A DNA stretch of 64,000 nucleotides, from assembly GCA_964453525.1 (NCBI GenBank), contig CAYVOV010000021.1, positions 1 to 64,000 of the forward strand, given 5' to 3'. This stretch comes from CAYVOV01 sp964453525 (GTDB lineage Bacteria > Chloroflexota > Dehalococcoidia > Dehalococcoidales > UBA2162). Made by a program: the position numbers and the translations under genes. Under the pieces are notes generated by a model, which ran no database searches, was not told the DNA's origin, and saw only the letters and a program-made list of their open reading frames with translations. This document shows, one piece after another, positions 13,942-22,804 of the stretch (within the stretch, counting starts at the first letter, position 1; each line of letters begins with the position of its first letter).

Positions 13942-16413
13942 TTAGCCTCCCCATTTCTCTACTTCTACCAGGCACTGGGCGACCTGTCCCGGTACATTTT
14001 CCGCCATAAACCTGGATGAGATAAGAAGGTTTACCGCACCTCCTTTATCAATGGAATCGGGATTCCCCGGCTCCACCGGGTCATACTTCGCCGCAACCCG
14101 GGCGTGGACTACACGCGGCCTTATTTTTTCCGTCACCCAGGCAATCAAAAGGACTGCTGCCCGGTCATTGTATGTCTTGACGATATCACCGTTGGTGATA
14201 CCTCTCGCCGAGGCGTCATCGGGATGAATCTGGAGCGGCCAGTAGTGGTGGCCGTCCTTGAACACCCGGTGCATCCAGATTTCACCGGTCCAGGGGTCAA
14301 GATTGCCATGACTGTGGTAGGAGAACTTGGAATGAGGAGTTATCAGTTGTAACGGATATTTCCGGACCAGCGGCATGGTGGTATGTCCTTCCCAGGACGG
14401 TACGTAATGGGGTACCGGGTTCCTCTCTTTATCGTCGGGCAGGTATTTCTGGAGACGCTGGGACTGAAACTCGATTTTTCTCGTGGGGGTGCCGAGACCC
14501 GTACCTGTCTCATAGAAAGACCTGAATGCCGTCTTATGCTGGTAGCCCTCCGGGATGGGCACCACAAAGTATCCCTTTTCTTTGAACTCCTCATAACTCA
14601 TGTACTGCGGTATATCGCTTCTGTCAAATGTCTTTCTAATCCAGTCCTCATCCGTGTTTCCCTCGGTCAGTTCTTCCTCGAATCCCAGTTTATTCGCCAG
14701 CAGGATGAGTATATCAGCATCGCTTTTCGACTCGTAAAGAGGGTCGATGCATTTCTTATGGTAGACAACAACCCGGTAATTTGTCCTCCAGACATTGAAG
14801 TCAGTGGAAGACCACTCGCTGATATCCTCTCTCTCGAAGTGGGTGCAGGCAGGCAGTACTATATCCATAAATGGTGTTTCTGCCTCCATCCATATTGTCT
14901 GCCCGACGAGGAACTCAATCTTCGGGCTCTGATAGGCCCGTGCCCACCGGCTGCCTTCCGGCAGGGTGCCGAAATAATTGCCGCCGATGCGGTATACCAT
15001 CTTTATTTCCGAGTACCGTGGCTCGGGGTAACTGTATCTCCTGAACTGGTAATCCTCTCCCCACTGCGCAGACATGCCTCCGGCACTTATCCAGTCAATC
15101 GGCGGGTCGAGTATCGCCTCCGGTAACCTCAGCCTGTAGACATACTGGTCTACCGGATTTACCGGTTGCTTCTTCGATACTATTTGCTGGGGTGGTGGAC
15201 GATAACTCGGGAAGGAGAAATCAAGGTTAAGGGGCGAACCGCTCTGGCTATCCCAAATCGTTACACCGGGCTTGCCCAGCCCCTGCATACCCTGCAAGAG
15301 GACCATCATTCTCGACCATTCGGTGCCACCCTGGGCGCGGCAGGCTCCACCCATTCCCGCCCTGATACATATTGTAGTCCTCTTCGATGCCCACTCTCTG
15401 GCGAGGGCTCTTATTATCCCTGCTTCAACTCCGCTGATTTGCTCTGCCCATTCCGGTGTCTTGGGAGTGCCATCTTCTTCTCCCATGATGTAGTCTTTCC
15501 ACTCGTCAAAGCCGTAGGTATGAGTGGCTACATATTCCTTATCGTAGGTATCGTCAATAAACCAGATATAAGCAATAGCGGCTGCAATCGCCGAATCGGT
15601 CGCCGGCCTCGGAGCAATCCACTTGTGGGCAAAGCGCCTGGCTGTGTAGTTGCAGAAAGGGTCGATATATATCTGCTTGATACCCAGTTCCCGCAACCAG
15701 AGTCGCCAGAGCAGGCTGTCCTGTCCGCCGTAGCCCCAGTTGGATTCCGGGTCGTTTGACCAGAAGACAAGCATTTCGGAGTTCTTCATGATGTCCTGCA
15801 GCAGGTTGGTATTATCGGGTGTGCCGATTGTTTTCTGAAATCCCCAGGCATGAACTCCTCCCCAGAACCAGCCCTCCCAGCTATTGGGATTGGACATGAT
15901 TCTCGTTGAACCCAGCATATTAAAGAACCTGCTAATATAGCCCCCGTGGGTGAAGCCCCACATGCTGTGGCCGCCAATTAGAGGGAGGATAGCCGCAGGA
16001 CCATAGGTCTCCTTCATCCTGGTAATCTCCTGGGTAACCGTTTCCAGAGCTTCATCCCAGCTTATCTGGACGAACTCTCCCCTGCCCCGGTTCTCAACAC
16101 TGCCTTTTCCTCCCGGCTCAAATCCGACCCTTTTCAGCGGATGCTTCAGTCTGAGCGGATTATAGACGCGACCTCTGATACCAACACCATATGGAGTTAC
16201 TGTAGTCCTGGTAGGCGGCTGGAAGCTCCTGTCACCGACTTTAATCTCCCACTGGGCTGGTCTGACATCCTCTTCCGTTAGCGGCAGAGGTCGAACCCTG
16301 ACAATCTTGTTGTCCTTCACATGAACTAATATAGGTCCTCCCAGAGTACAGGAAGTGCATAATTTCTCTTCCGGGTCAACCGGTTCAGGTGGCGGGTCGG
16401 GTGGTAATACCAT
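13942..16413 (-). CDS. Molybdopterin oxidoreductase, pyrogallol-phloroglucinol transhydroxylase-like alpha subunit
   Basis: An 823-residue DMSO-reductase family protein. It has no twin-arginine signal, and the usual N-terminal Cys cluster is incomplete (only CTSC), as expected for a transhydroxylase alpha subunit without its own Fe-S centre. PNSWEG at 176-181 supplies a candidate serine Mo ligand (Ser178) flanked by Trp179. His149 in GGHSMWG and Tyr404 match in order and rough spacing the active-site His, Ser, Trp and Tyr I recall from the Pelobacter enzyme. The C-terminal MopB domain (LITPHSKFSYHSHGNLDPW) is complete. Activity may be aromatic hydroxyl transfer or another non-hydrolytic oxygen transfer. 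Start ATG has AAAGGAGG upstream. Confidence 0.82.
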   Translation of the reverse strand: MVLPPDPPPEPVDPEEKLCTSCTLGGPILVHVKDNKIVRVRPLPLTEEDVRPAQWEIKVGDRSFQPPTRTTVTPYGVGIRGRVYNPLRLKHPLKRVGFEPGGKGSVENRGRGEFVQISWDEALETVTQEITRMKETYGPAAILPLIGGHSMWGFTHGGYISRFFNMLGSTRIMSNPNSWEGWFWGGVHAWGFQKTIGTPDNTNLLQDIMKNSEMLVFWSNDPESNWGYGGQDSLLWRLWLRELGIKQIYIDPFCNYTARRFAHKWIAPRPATDSAIAAAIAYIWFIDDTYDKEYVATHTYGFDEWKDYIMGEEDGTPKTPEWAEQISGVEAGIIRALAREWASKRTTICIRAGMGGACRAQGGTEWSRMMVLLQGMQGLGKPGVTIWDSQSGSPLNLDFSFPSYRPPPQQIVSKKQPVNPVDQYVYRLRLPEAILDPPIDWISAGGMSAQWGEDYQFRRYSYPEPRYSEIKMVYRIGGNYFGTLPEGSRWARAYQSPKIEFLVGQTIWMEAETPFMDIVLPACTHFEREDISEWSSTDFNVWRTNYRVVVYHKKCIDPLYESKSDADILILLANKLGFEEELTEGNTDEDWIRKTFDRSDIPQYMSYEEFKEKGYFVVPIPEGYQHKTAFRSFYETGTGLGTPTRKIEFQSQRLQKYLPDDKERNPVPHYVPSWEGHTTMPLVRKYPLQLITPHSKFSYHSHGNLDPWTGEIWMHRVFKDGHHYWPLQIHPDDASARGITNGDIVKTYNDRAAVLLIAWVTEKIRPRVVHARVAAKYDPVEPGNPDSIDKGGAVNLLISSRFMAENVPGQVAQCLVEVEKWGG

Positions 16414-16584
16414 CCTTTTCCTCCTTTCTCAATGAACCTGTTACTGTTTTCGGTTGATTTTATCGGAATGCCTTTCCGCGTGAAAAAGGCATTAAAACCA
16501 TTTTCTTTTCTGACGGCTCACGATGCAGTATTTACCGGTCATTTCCTTGGAATTGTACAGGAATACGTAAAATTCTTTTCGGGA

Positions 16585-16610
16585 TGTGTCAAGAATATAC
16601 TCTTGACACA
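16585..16610. promoter_or_regulatory. Perfect 10-bp inverted repeat, candidate operator
   Basis: TGTGTCAAGA (16585-16594) and TCTTGACACA (16601-16610) are exact reverse complements around a six-base spacer. The site contains TTGACA on both strands. It lies about 170 bases upstream of the transhydroxylase-like alpha gene in the region shared with the divergent bicupin gene, so a dimeric regulator controlling one or both is plausible. Confidence 0.45.
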
Positions 16611-16662
16611 GAATTTTGTCAAATTGGAAAAGACAGGCTAATGACTGGCCTCAGTTGAATTA

Positions 16663-16838
16663 GGTACTCGCACCCCTGCCTGCCAAAGTCTCGTACGGCG
16701 GGCAGGCCTTGGTCCCTCTCTAGAACAGTTCCTTGCTTTGATATGGGATTATCCGCCTGTTTGAGAGGGGTTCACCCTGAAGGATTCTCCCTGAAGAGCA
16801 AGGGGTTAGGTAAGCAGCACCTGCCGAACGCAGATTGA
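16663..16838. repeat. Degenerate copy of the MITE-like element
   Basis: CTCTCTAGAACAGTTCCTT...CGCCTGTTTGAGAGGGG matches one internal hairpin of the 10.7-kb copy in inverted sense, and AGCAAGGGGTTAGGTAA matches the conserved right block. Ends are poorly preserved. Together with the palindrome at 16585 it accounts for most of the gap 16414-16946; no gene is supported there. Confidence 0.45.
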
Positions 16839-16946
16839 AGCAAAGGTAGTTTCAACTAGCGCTCTGTTCAGCTAAACATGGTCTAGCCTTCGTGACATAA
16901 TCCGGGTATAATGATAGTCTATAAAAAATAAAGGGAGGAGCAAGAA

Positions 16947-17852
16947 ATGGCTGAAGCAAAATACGGGCACTTTATGAAAAGTCTATCTTTTAAAGATTCA
17001 GGGCCGGGTCTGACCAGACAGGGAACCGAGATGAACGGCGAATTTCTCGGCTATGATGTCAATATACAGTACGGAGCATACTGGTCAGCCGGGAAAATGG
17101 GACAGGCGCCCTACGAGGGGAAAGTGTGTGATTATGACCAGGTCATGATATGGATGGGCACGGACACTTATGATATGGGCTATCTGGGCGCCGAGGTCGA
17201 GCTATACCTCGGCGAGGAAAAGGAAAGGCATATGATTACCACGGCGACGGCAGTAGCTGTTCCCAAGGGTATGCCGCATTTCCCAGCAAACATTATCAGA
17301 ATGGATGACAGGTTCATATTCATGACGATTTCATTAGCTCCGGAGGTGAAGACGGCATCGGCAAATCTGGATGATTCACCACCTACCGAGGCCGGTTTCA
17401 TGCGCTCGAAGTACCGGGAAAACGTTCAGCCTCTGGCTTTTACGCGTAATGGTCCCTGGCATTACGGGCCGCTTAACGCAGATACTCATGATGGCGCTAT
17501 TACGGATATCCACGGCAAAGACTTTGAGTTTCATATGTCTTACGAAAGCATGAACCGGGCGCCTTACAGGTTTGGTCCTGTCCCCGATAAGCCTCATGTC
17601 CACCCTTATACCGAGTTCCTGCTTTTTATGGGAGCCGACTGCGATGACCTTAGTGACCTGGGAGCAGAGGTCGAGGTGTATATGGGCAAGGAGATGGAAA
17701 AACACGTCGTAACCACGCCGACTGTAGCCGTACAGCCAAAAGGACATGCCCATTGCCCGGTGATTGTTACCCGACAGGACAGACCCTGGATATTCGCTGT
17801 GGTTCGCCCCTGGGGTCATGGCGGAACCGGCCCCGGCGGCTATATTGATTAG
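16947..17852 (+). CDS. Bicupin protein with one intact and one degenerate metal site
   Basis: A 301-residue protein built of two homologous halves, shown by WMGTDTYDMGYLGAEVELY in the first and FMGADCDDLSDLGAEVEVY in the second. The second half has the cupin motif HVHPYTE (His217, His219, Glu223) and PKGHAHCP. The first half keeps PKGMPHFP but lacks the HxH pair (VCDYDQ). Bicupins are often dioxygenases, decarboxylases or isomerases with a single working metal. It is divergent from the transhydroxylase-like operon with a palindrome between them, so a shared aromatic or phenolic substrate is possible but unproven. AGGGAGGAG precedes the ATG. Confidence 0.75.
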   Translation: MAEAKYGHFMKSLSFKDSGPGLTRQGTEMNGEFLGYDVNIQYGAYWSAGKMGQAPYEGKVCDYDQVMIWMGTDTYDMGYLGAEVELYLGEEKERHMITTATAVAVPKGMPHFPANIIRMDDRFIFMTISLAPEVKTASANLDDSPPTEAGFMRSKYRENVQPLAFTRNGPWHYGPLNADTHDGAITDIHGKDFEFHMSYESMNRAPYRFGPVPDKPHVHPYTEFLLFMGADCDDLSDLGAEVEVYMGKEMEKHVVTTPTVAVQPKGHAHCPVIVTRQDRPWIFAVVRPWGHGGTGPGGYID

Positions 17853-17940
17853 TTTGAAGCAAAAATTTGGTCATAATACCTAACACAAGACTACCTGGCG
17901 CGGCGAAGCCAAGTGATGTGGAGTGTCAGTTTGCCGGTTA

Positions 17941-18723
17941 TTAATGGCCTGTATCTATCGCAAACCGGCCATTAAAAGAATCAGCGATTTCAAGAAGGTC
18001 CTTATCCAGTATCTCACTCACGGCATTAACAATATAGTCCGGAATTACCCTGTAGTAAGCCTGGGCAATTCCACCGGCAATGCAGGCCATTGTATCGCTG
18101 TCACCGCCGAGCGATATGGCTTTTCTTACCGCGTCTTCATAATCATCCGATTCCAGGAAAGCTATTATCGACTGCGGGACAGAACCCTGGCAGGTGCTGT
18201 CGAAACGGTAAAAAGGCCTTATATCATCCAGCTTTTGATGGAGGTTGTAATCGAACGTTTCTTCAATATATTCCCGTATTTCTCTTTTATTCCTGCCCTT
18301 CCGGGCGAGGAATATTGCTGAAGCAACAGCCCGGGCTCCTTTTATTCCTTCCGGGTGATTATGGGTTACCGCGGCGCTTTTTCCTGCCTGCTCAAGTACC
18401 TCGTCAAGGGTGTCATAGGCGAAACCGACCGGGCTTACCCGCATCGCCGAGCCGTTGCCAAAGCTGTGATAAGGTTCATTGCTGTCACCTGCCAGCCAGC
18501 CTATAAACATGCCTCCGTAGCCGGCATATGGGTACCTTCTGCCATATTCTTTCAGTGTCGGAGCGTATTCCTTGCCGTTCAGAATGCAGTCGGCGATGGC
18601 AACGGTCAGTACGGTATCGTCGGTAAACGTTGAATGCCTAGAAAATAGGGGGAAATCGGTTGATTTAACAGGATACCCTTCAAAAACCGAACCTATAATA
18701 TCACCGGCAATAGCTCCGAGCAC
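17941..18723 (-). CDS. ADP-ribosylglycohydrolase family protein (DraG/ARH-like)
   Basis: A 260-residue protein with the two metal-binding signatures of the family: FTDDTVLT near residue 33 and GGDSDTMACIAGGIAQAY near residue 209. GAIAGDIIGS opens the fold. It would remove ADP-ribose from a modified protein or nucleic acid, or hydrolyse a related N- or O-glycoside, using two Mg ions. The start is GTG with GGGGAG upstream. The C-terminal codons and TAA form a perfect nine-base inverted repeat (17941-17949 with 17967-17975). No ADP-ribosyltransferase gene is nearby, so the target is unknown. Confidence 0.88.
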   Translation of the reverse strand: MLGAIAGDIIGSVFEGYPVKSTDFPLFSRHSTFTDDTVLTVAIADCILNGKEYAPTLKEYGRRYPYAGYGGMFIGWLAGDSNEPYHSFGNGSAMRVSPVGFAYDTLDEVLEQAGKSAAVTHNHPEGIKGARAVASAIFLARKGRNKREIREYIEETFDYNLHQKLDDIRPFYRFDSTCQGSVPQSIIAFLESDDYEDAVRKAISLGGDSDTMACIAGGIAQAYYRVIPDYIVNAVSEILDKDLLEIADSFNGRFAIDTGH

Positions 18724-18768
18724 AGTTGCTTCTCCCCTATGAATCGATATTATCTAATGGAGGGCTGG

Positions 18769-19338
18769 CTACTTCTTGAATATCCACAGGTGAACATCGT
18801 TTTCAGTGTCTATCCAGTTGGAGGGGTGTGGAATCATGCTTACATATACGTCACCGGTGCAGTACCCGGCGGCGGGTCTCAGTACGCCAAGAAATGAATT
18901 CTCTGTTCCCTTTTTTACCTGTGAAGCGATGAAAAGCTTATTTTTCCCTGACCCTAGAACAAGCTTGTTGAAATTCTGGAGAACGTTTCTGGTACTGTGA
19001 GCAAACTCCGACTCCACCTGCCAGAGGACTTCCTTGATAAAAAGCAGCTTTTTACTGCCTGTTGAAGATTCTGCTTCCTCGACTCTGCATACCTGGACGT
19101 CGTAAAGGAGTTCATTTAATCCAAAGTCTTTTCTATTCGCTAAATCAGATTTTGAAAAAACTCTGATTGCCGGGTCGCCTTCATAACGTTTCCTGAACTG
19201 TCCGGTAAGAGCTTTCTCCCAGTTTCGAGACCTGTTTATATTTATCTTCTGGGTGGTCTCCCCCGTATCAGGTTCCGATTGTGCCTGCTGTAGTGCTTCC
19301 TGGAGCAACTGTTTCACATCCTGGGTTGTAAAAACCAT
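18769..19338 (-). CDS. Hypothetical protein, possible restriction-endonuclease-like fold
   Basis: A 189-residue soluble protein that I do not recognise as a named family. The centre reads VLWQVESEFAHSTRNVLQNF followed by KLVLGSGKNKLFIAS. A buried strand carrying ExE, a helix with NxxDF/NF and a basic strand is a pattern also seen in some uncharacterised PD-(D/E)XK-like proteins. That is a weak pattern match only. The N-terminus is glutamine-rich and helical. It sits between the ADP-ribosylglycohydrolase and the AOR operon, all on the minus strand. Confidence 0.6.
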   Translation of the reverse strand: MVFTTQDVKQLLQEALQQAQSEPDTGETTQKININRSRNWEKALTGQFRKRYEGDPAIRVFSKSDLANRKDFGLNELLYDVQVCRVEEAESSTGSKKLLFIKEVLWQVESEFAHSTRNVLQNFNKLVLGSGKNKLFIASQVKKGTENSFLGVLRPAAGYCTGDVYVSMIPHPSNWIDTENDVHLWIFKK

Positions 19339-19406
19339 TGTTCTAATCCTCCCTGGACTAGGTAACTATTTAACTTCTCAATGCCTGTAGTCTCCGTATT
19401 AGAAGT

Positions 19407-21218
19407 TTACCCGATTGCGTTCATCGGCTCAAGAACGGGGATAACGAAGTTCAGTCCGAGTCTTTCCAGATCGGACCCAGGGGGTAAACCATCCTCGGTC
19501 AGCTTCAATACATTTACATAATGCTGCTTCTTTTCCTCTTCGAATTCGTCCCGGTTCCATACCCAGGTAGTGCCGTATTTATCTGTAATGGGCTCCTCGA
19601 ACGCTCGCGGCGGCAGATAATCGTCTTTCAATGGGTGGTATCCTTCCCGGAGGCTCAGGCACCTGTTGAAGTAGTAATTTCTCAGCATAATATCTCTAAC
19701 ATCCTCAATTGACAGGTCCCAACCACAAGCTGCGTTCAGGAATAGACGGGCAATTTCATCGTTGAATCCCCATATTCTGTTAAAGGGAACAGAAGCAAAA
19801 ATACAGAAAGTCGCCGCTTCGGTCAGTCCGGAATCAACACCGGACCCCATCCTGGCTCCGTTGTGGCTGGTGCCGAAGGCAAGTCCGCCCAGCCCACCGC
19901 CTTTGAATTGCGGTCTCTTATTCCTTATATCATAGGTCGGGCAGGCACAGCCGTGTACCTCCCAGGCCAGATACTCGGACTCTTTGCCAAAAACAGGATA
20001 AGCCCGGCGAAAGCCTTCGGCGAGTGCTGCCGGTGCCCTGTCTTCCTTATAGGCTATCTTTTTCAGGAGCTCACAGGTGGCGTTCACATCGCCCCATTGC
20101 AGGTCAATTCCACCGAGGTCATCCCTGGTGATAATACCGTGTTCATACATATCCATAGCCCAGGCTACCAGTCCGCCGAGTTCTTCTCCGTCCATGCCGA
20201 GTTCGTCAATCAGGGCGGAGATTTCAGTCATATCTTCATAGCCCATCATTATATTGGCGTTGAGTCCCCCGGTGTTATCGTGTCTGAATTCCCCGGCAAA
20301 GACTCCGGTCGGGCCGTTCTTGAAGAAGGGTACCTTACAGGCATTGGTGCATCCGGGACAACCGACAGTCCAGGTGTGGTACTTTATCTGGTGCGCGTGC
20401 ATATCGCTTTCTTCGACAATCTCATGATATCCAAGGTGGCTGTTCTTGATTCCTTCGGCACCGTGACGAAGCAGGCCCGGCATTGAGGTTGTCCTTCCCC
20501 AGCGGCTGTCGTGGAACTTCTGAGCCATTGTTATCGGACTGGTAGCGTATGTTCTGAACAGTTCCCAGACCCTGGCGTGGTCGGCATAGAGGGGTCCTCT
20601 GGTGCCCCGCACCGCGATTGCTTTAAGGTTCTTTGAACCCATCACGGCGCCGCAGCCCCACTTGGAGGCACTGTGGATGAACTCGGTGGTTGCATTGGCG
20701 TATCTCACCAGGTTTTCACCGGCAGGCCCTATGCAGAGCACACTGAACAGCTCACCGGTCTCCTGATTCAGCCTGTCTCTCAGGGTAACCTCGGTCTTCT
20801 GCTTCCACTCTCCCCAGAGGTCTGCCGCATCCCGTATCTCTACCCGTTCATCAAAAACATAAAGATAAACCGGTTTACTGGCTTTACCCTTGACCAGAAT
20901 ACCGGCATTATACCTGGCTCTGACGATTTCATCACCGATATCACCGGAAACAGCGCTCCGGCCGGCCCAGCCAGTCAGAGGTGATATGAAACTCAGAATC
21001 GTCTTGCTGCCGATAAGCCCCGTCAGTGGCCCCACGCCGACGTGGAGCATATTATCAGGGCTGAGAGGGTCGGTCCCCTGTGGCACCAGGTCCCATATCA
21101 GTTTATTGGCCAGCCCCCGGGCTCCCAGGTATTTTTTGACGTCTTCAGTGACATCTACAACCTGACTCGTCCCCTGTGTCAGGTCTACTTCCAGCAGTTT
21201 GAACTCTATCTCAGCCAT
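19407..21218 (-). CDS. Tungsten-dependent aldehyde:ferredoxin oxidoreductase family protein
   Basis: A 603-residue AOR-family protein, close to the usual length. GARGLANKLIWDLVPQGTDPLSPDN and GPLTGLIGSKTILSFISPLTGWAGRS form the N-terminal pterin domain. The [4Fe-4S] ligands are Cys287, Cys290 and Cys294 (CPGCTNAC) plus a late Cys near residue 500 (AACGWD). It should oxidise an aldehyde to the acid, or reduce an acid or aromatic acyl-CoA in the BamB-like sense, with low-potential electrons. The preceding gene encodes its likely electron-transfer partner and ends one base before this start. Close relatives differ widely in substrate, so only the family is claimed. Confidence 0.92.
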   Translation of the reverse strand: MAEIEFKLLEVDLTQGTSQVVDVTEDVKKYLGARGLANKLIWDLVPQGTDPLSPDNMLHVGVGPLTGLIGSKTILSFISPLTGWAGRSAVSGDIGDEIVRARYNAGILVKGKASKPVYLYVFDERVEIRDAADLWGEWKQKTEVTLRDRLNQETGELFSVLCIGPAGENLVRYANATTEFIHSASKWGCGAVMGSKNLKAIAVRGTRGPLYADHARVWELFRTYATSPITMAQKFHDSRWGRTTSMPGLLRHGAEGIKNSHLGYHEIVEESDMHAHQIKYHTWTVGCPGCTNACKVPFFKNGPTGVFAGEFRHDNTGGLNANIMMGYEDMTEISALIDELGMDGEELGGLVAWAMDMYEHGIITRDDLGGIDLQWGDVNATCELLKKIAYKEDRAPAALAEGFRRAYPVFGKESEYLAWEVHGCACPTYDIRNKRPQFKGGGLGGLAFGTSHNGARMGSGVDSGLTEAATFCIFASVPFNRIWGFNDEIARLFLNAACGWDLSIEDVRDIMLRNYYFNRCLSLREGYHPLKDDYLPPRAFEEPITDKYGTTWVWNRDEFEEEKKQHYVNVLKLTEDGLPPGSDLERLGLNFVIPVLEPMNAIG

Positions 21219-21219
21219 C

Positions 21220-21858
21220 TTATGTCCTCTCTCCCTGCAACCACATACGGTCTCTGGGGAGTGGGTACAGCCTTTTAGCGATAAGCTCAGCCTTTTTATC
21301 GGGGTGTTTTCTGGTGAAGTCTCTCAACGGAAAACCGAAAGCATCGAAGGTTTTATAATACAGCGCTTCCGCCGGGCAGACATCGACACACTGAGGGTTC
21401 TTGTTTCCGCTGTTTTCAGTATCACAGAGGTCGCAGACAAAGGGCGTGGGAGACAGCGAGGGGTGGTTACGTATAGCCCCGGCCGGACAGGCATTCAGAC
21501 ACTGCAGGCAGTCCTGTCCCAGACATCTTTCTTCGTCAATCACCATGTGATGTGTATCATTATCGTAGTAAATGGCCGGCGGGCTTAGAGGGCAGGCTGG
21601 CTGGCACTTTCTTTCTTCCTCCTGGCACTGACTGCAGGTGACCTGGATTCCCTTGGAAAGGGGCAGCAGATATTTCCGAACCTGTATCCTGGCGAGGTCT
21701 TTATTAATCACCCCGAAATGGTGCATCGAGCAGGCCATCTGACAGATTCCGCAACCGACACATTTCATCTCGTCGCACTCAATGAAGGCGTCTCCCGTCG
21801 GATAGGGGTAGCTGGCTTTTCCCCATACCTTCTTCTCTGATTCGAGTTCTTCCGGCAT
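21220..21858 (-). CDS. Polyferredoxin electron-transfer subunit of the AOR complex
   Basis: A 212-residue protein with cysteine groups CVGCGICQMAC, CSQC...CQPACP, CLGQDCLQCLNACP and CDLC...CVDVCP: enough for four [4Fe-4S] clusters, the layout of AorA/HycB-like subunits. It has no signal peptide, so it should work in the cytoplasm, carrying electrons between AOR and a ferredoxin or another redox partner. Translationally coupled to the AOR gene, it is the first gene of the two-gene unit. ATG at 21858 is preceded by AAAGGAGG. Confidence 0.9.
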   Translation of the reverse strand: MPEELESEKKVWGKASYPYPTGDAFIECDEMKCVGCGICQMACSMHHFGVINKDLARIQVRKYLLPLSKGIQVTCSQCQEEERKCQPACPLSPPAIYYDNDTHHMVIDEERCLGQDCLQCLNACPAGAIRNHPSLSPTPFVCDLCDTENSGNKNPQCVDVCPAEALYYKTFDAFGFPLRDFTRKHPDKKAELIAKRLYPLPRDRMWLQGERT

Positions 21859-22005
21859 TATTAACCAACCTCCTTTGCTAGCTGTTATTATCTAAAGAAC
21901 CTAAATTATATTACTGTATTTTAAAACAATCAACCTTGATATGCTATGATACAATCCAGACTATATTAATGAATGGCTGAATAGATATCAAAGGAGGAAT
22001 TATTG

Positions 22006-22797
22006 ATGGAGCTTGGCTTGAAAGATAAGGTGGCACTGGTGACGGGGGCCGGTAGCCAGTTGGGTTTTGGCAGGGTATCAGCTGTAACTCTTGCCCGGGA
22101 AGGCTGCGATGTTATCGCCGCGGATATATACCTTGAAGGAGCTGAGAAAACGGCAGCCGAAATTAAAAACCTGGGACGTAAAGCATTGGCCATTCAGGTG
22201 GACATATCCAGAATCAGCGAGGTGAATGACATGGTATCCAGAGCCATGGCCGAGTTTGGCAGGATTGATATACTGGTAAATAATGCCGGCATAGCCGGCG
22301 GGGGCGGGTTCTTTGCCAGCAGTAATCCAGAAAGCTGGAACCGGACAATAGATGTAAACCTGTATGGGACAATGAATTGCACCAGAGCTGTCCTGCCTCA
22401 TATGCTGGAAAATAAATATGGTAAAATAATCAACTTTACTTCCGGGCTTGCGAAAAGTGGTGGACCGGGGACAGCCGTGTATTCTGCCTCAAAGGGTGCC
22501 GTCATTTCCTTTACCAAATCAATTGCGGCTGAAGTGGCAGCCCTCGGGATAAACGTAAATTGCGTGTCGCCTGGTCTTGCTCCTTCTACCAATTTTGGCG
22601 GAGCTCCGGATGCCGCCCCCCGTGACCCCAGCGAACCACTGTCCGAACGCTCGCAGAGCGTATTGGCGACTATTCCACTCGGGAGATTTACCGAGCCTCA
22701 GGATATAGCCAGTATGGTGGCTTACCTGGCTTCGGATGTAGCCAGTGACATTGTCGGGCAGCCCATCAGCGTTGAGGGCGGGCGGTTTATGATGTAA
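22006..22797 (+). CDS. Short-chain dehydrogenase/reductase (FabG-like)
   Basis: A 263-residue classical SDR: TGAGSQLGFGR cofactor loop, NNAG at about residue 90, the catalytic Ser in FTSGL, and YSASKGA with the Tyr/Lys pair. Asp at the end of beta-2 (IAADIY) suggests NAD(H) preference. A TTG lies directly before ATG, but AAGGAGG at 21991 gives better spacing to ATG 22006, which was chosen. It diverges from the AOR operon and converges on the OYE-type reductase. The substrate is a secondary alcohol or ketone, not identifiable here. Confidence 0.9.
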   Translation: MELGLKDKVALVTGAGSQLGFGRVSAVTLAREGCDVIAADIYLEGAEKTAAEIKNLGRKALAIQVDISRISEVNDMVSRAMAEFGRIDILVNNAGIAGGGGFFASSNPESWNRTIDVNLYGTMNCTRAVLPHMLENKYGKIINFTSGLAKSGGPGTAVYSASKGAVISFTKSIAAEVAALGINVNCVSPGLAPSTNFGGAPDAAPRDPSEPLSERSQSVLATIPLGRFTEPQDIASMVAYLASDVASDIVGQPISVEGGRFMM

Positions 22798-22804
22798 GCA
22801 TCAA

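Noticed and set aside
16432..16641. A 69-codon plus-strand open frame upstream of the bicupin
   Set aside because: No ribosome site, no recognisable motif, and it runs across the perfect palindrome at 16585; more likely regulatory DNA.
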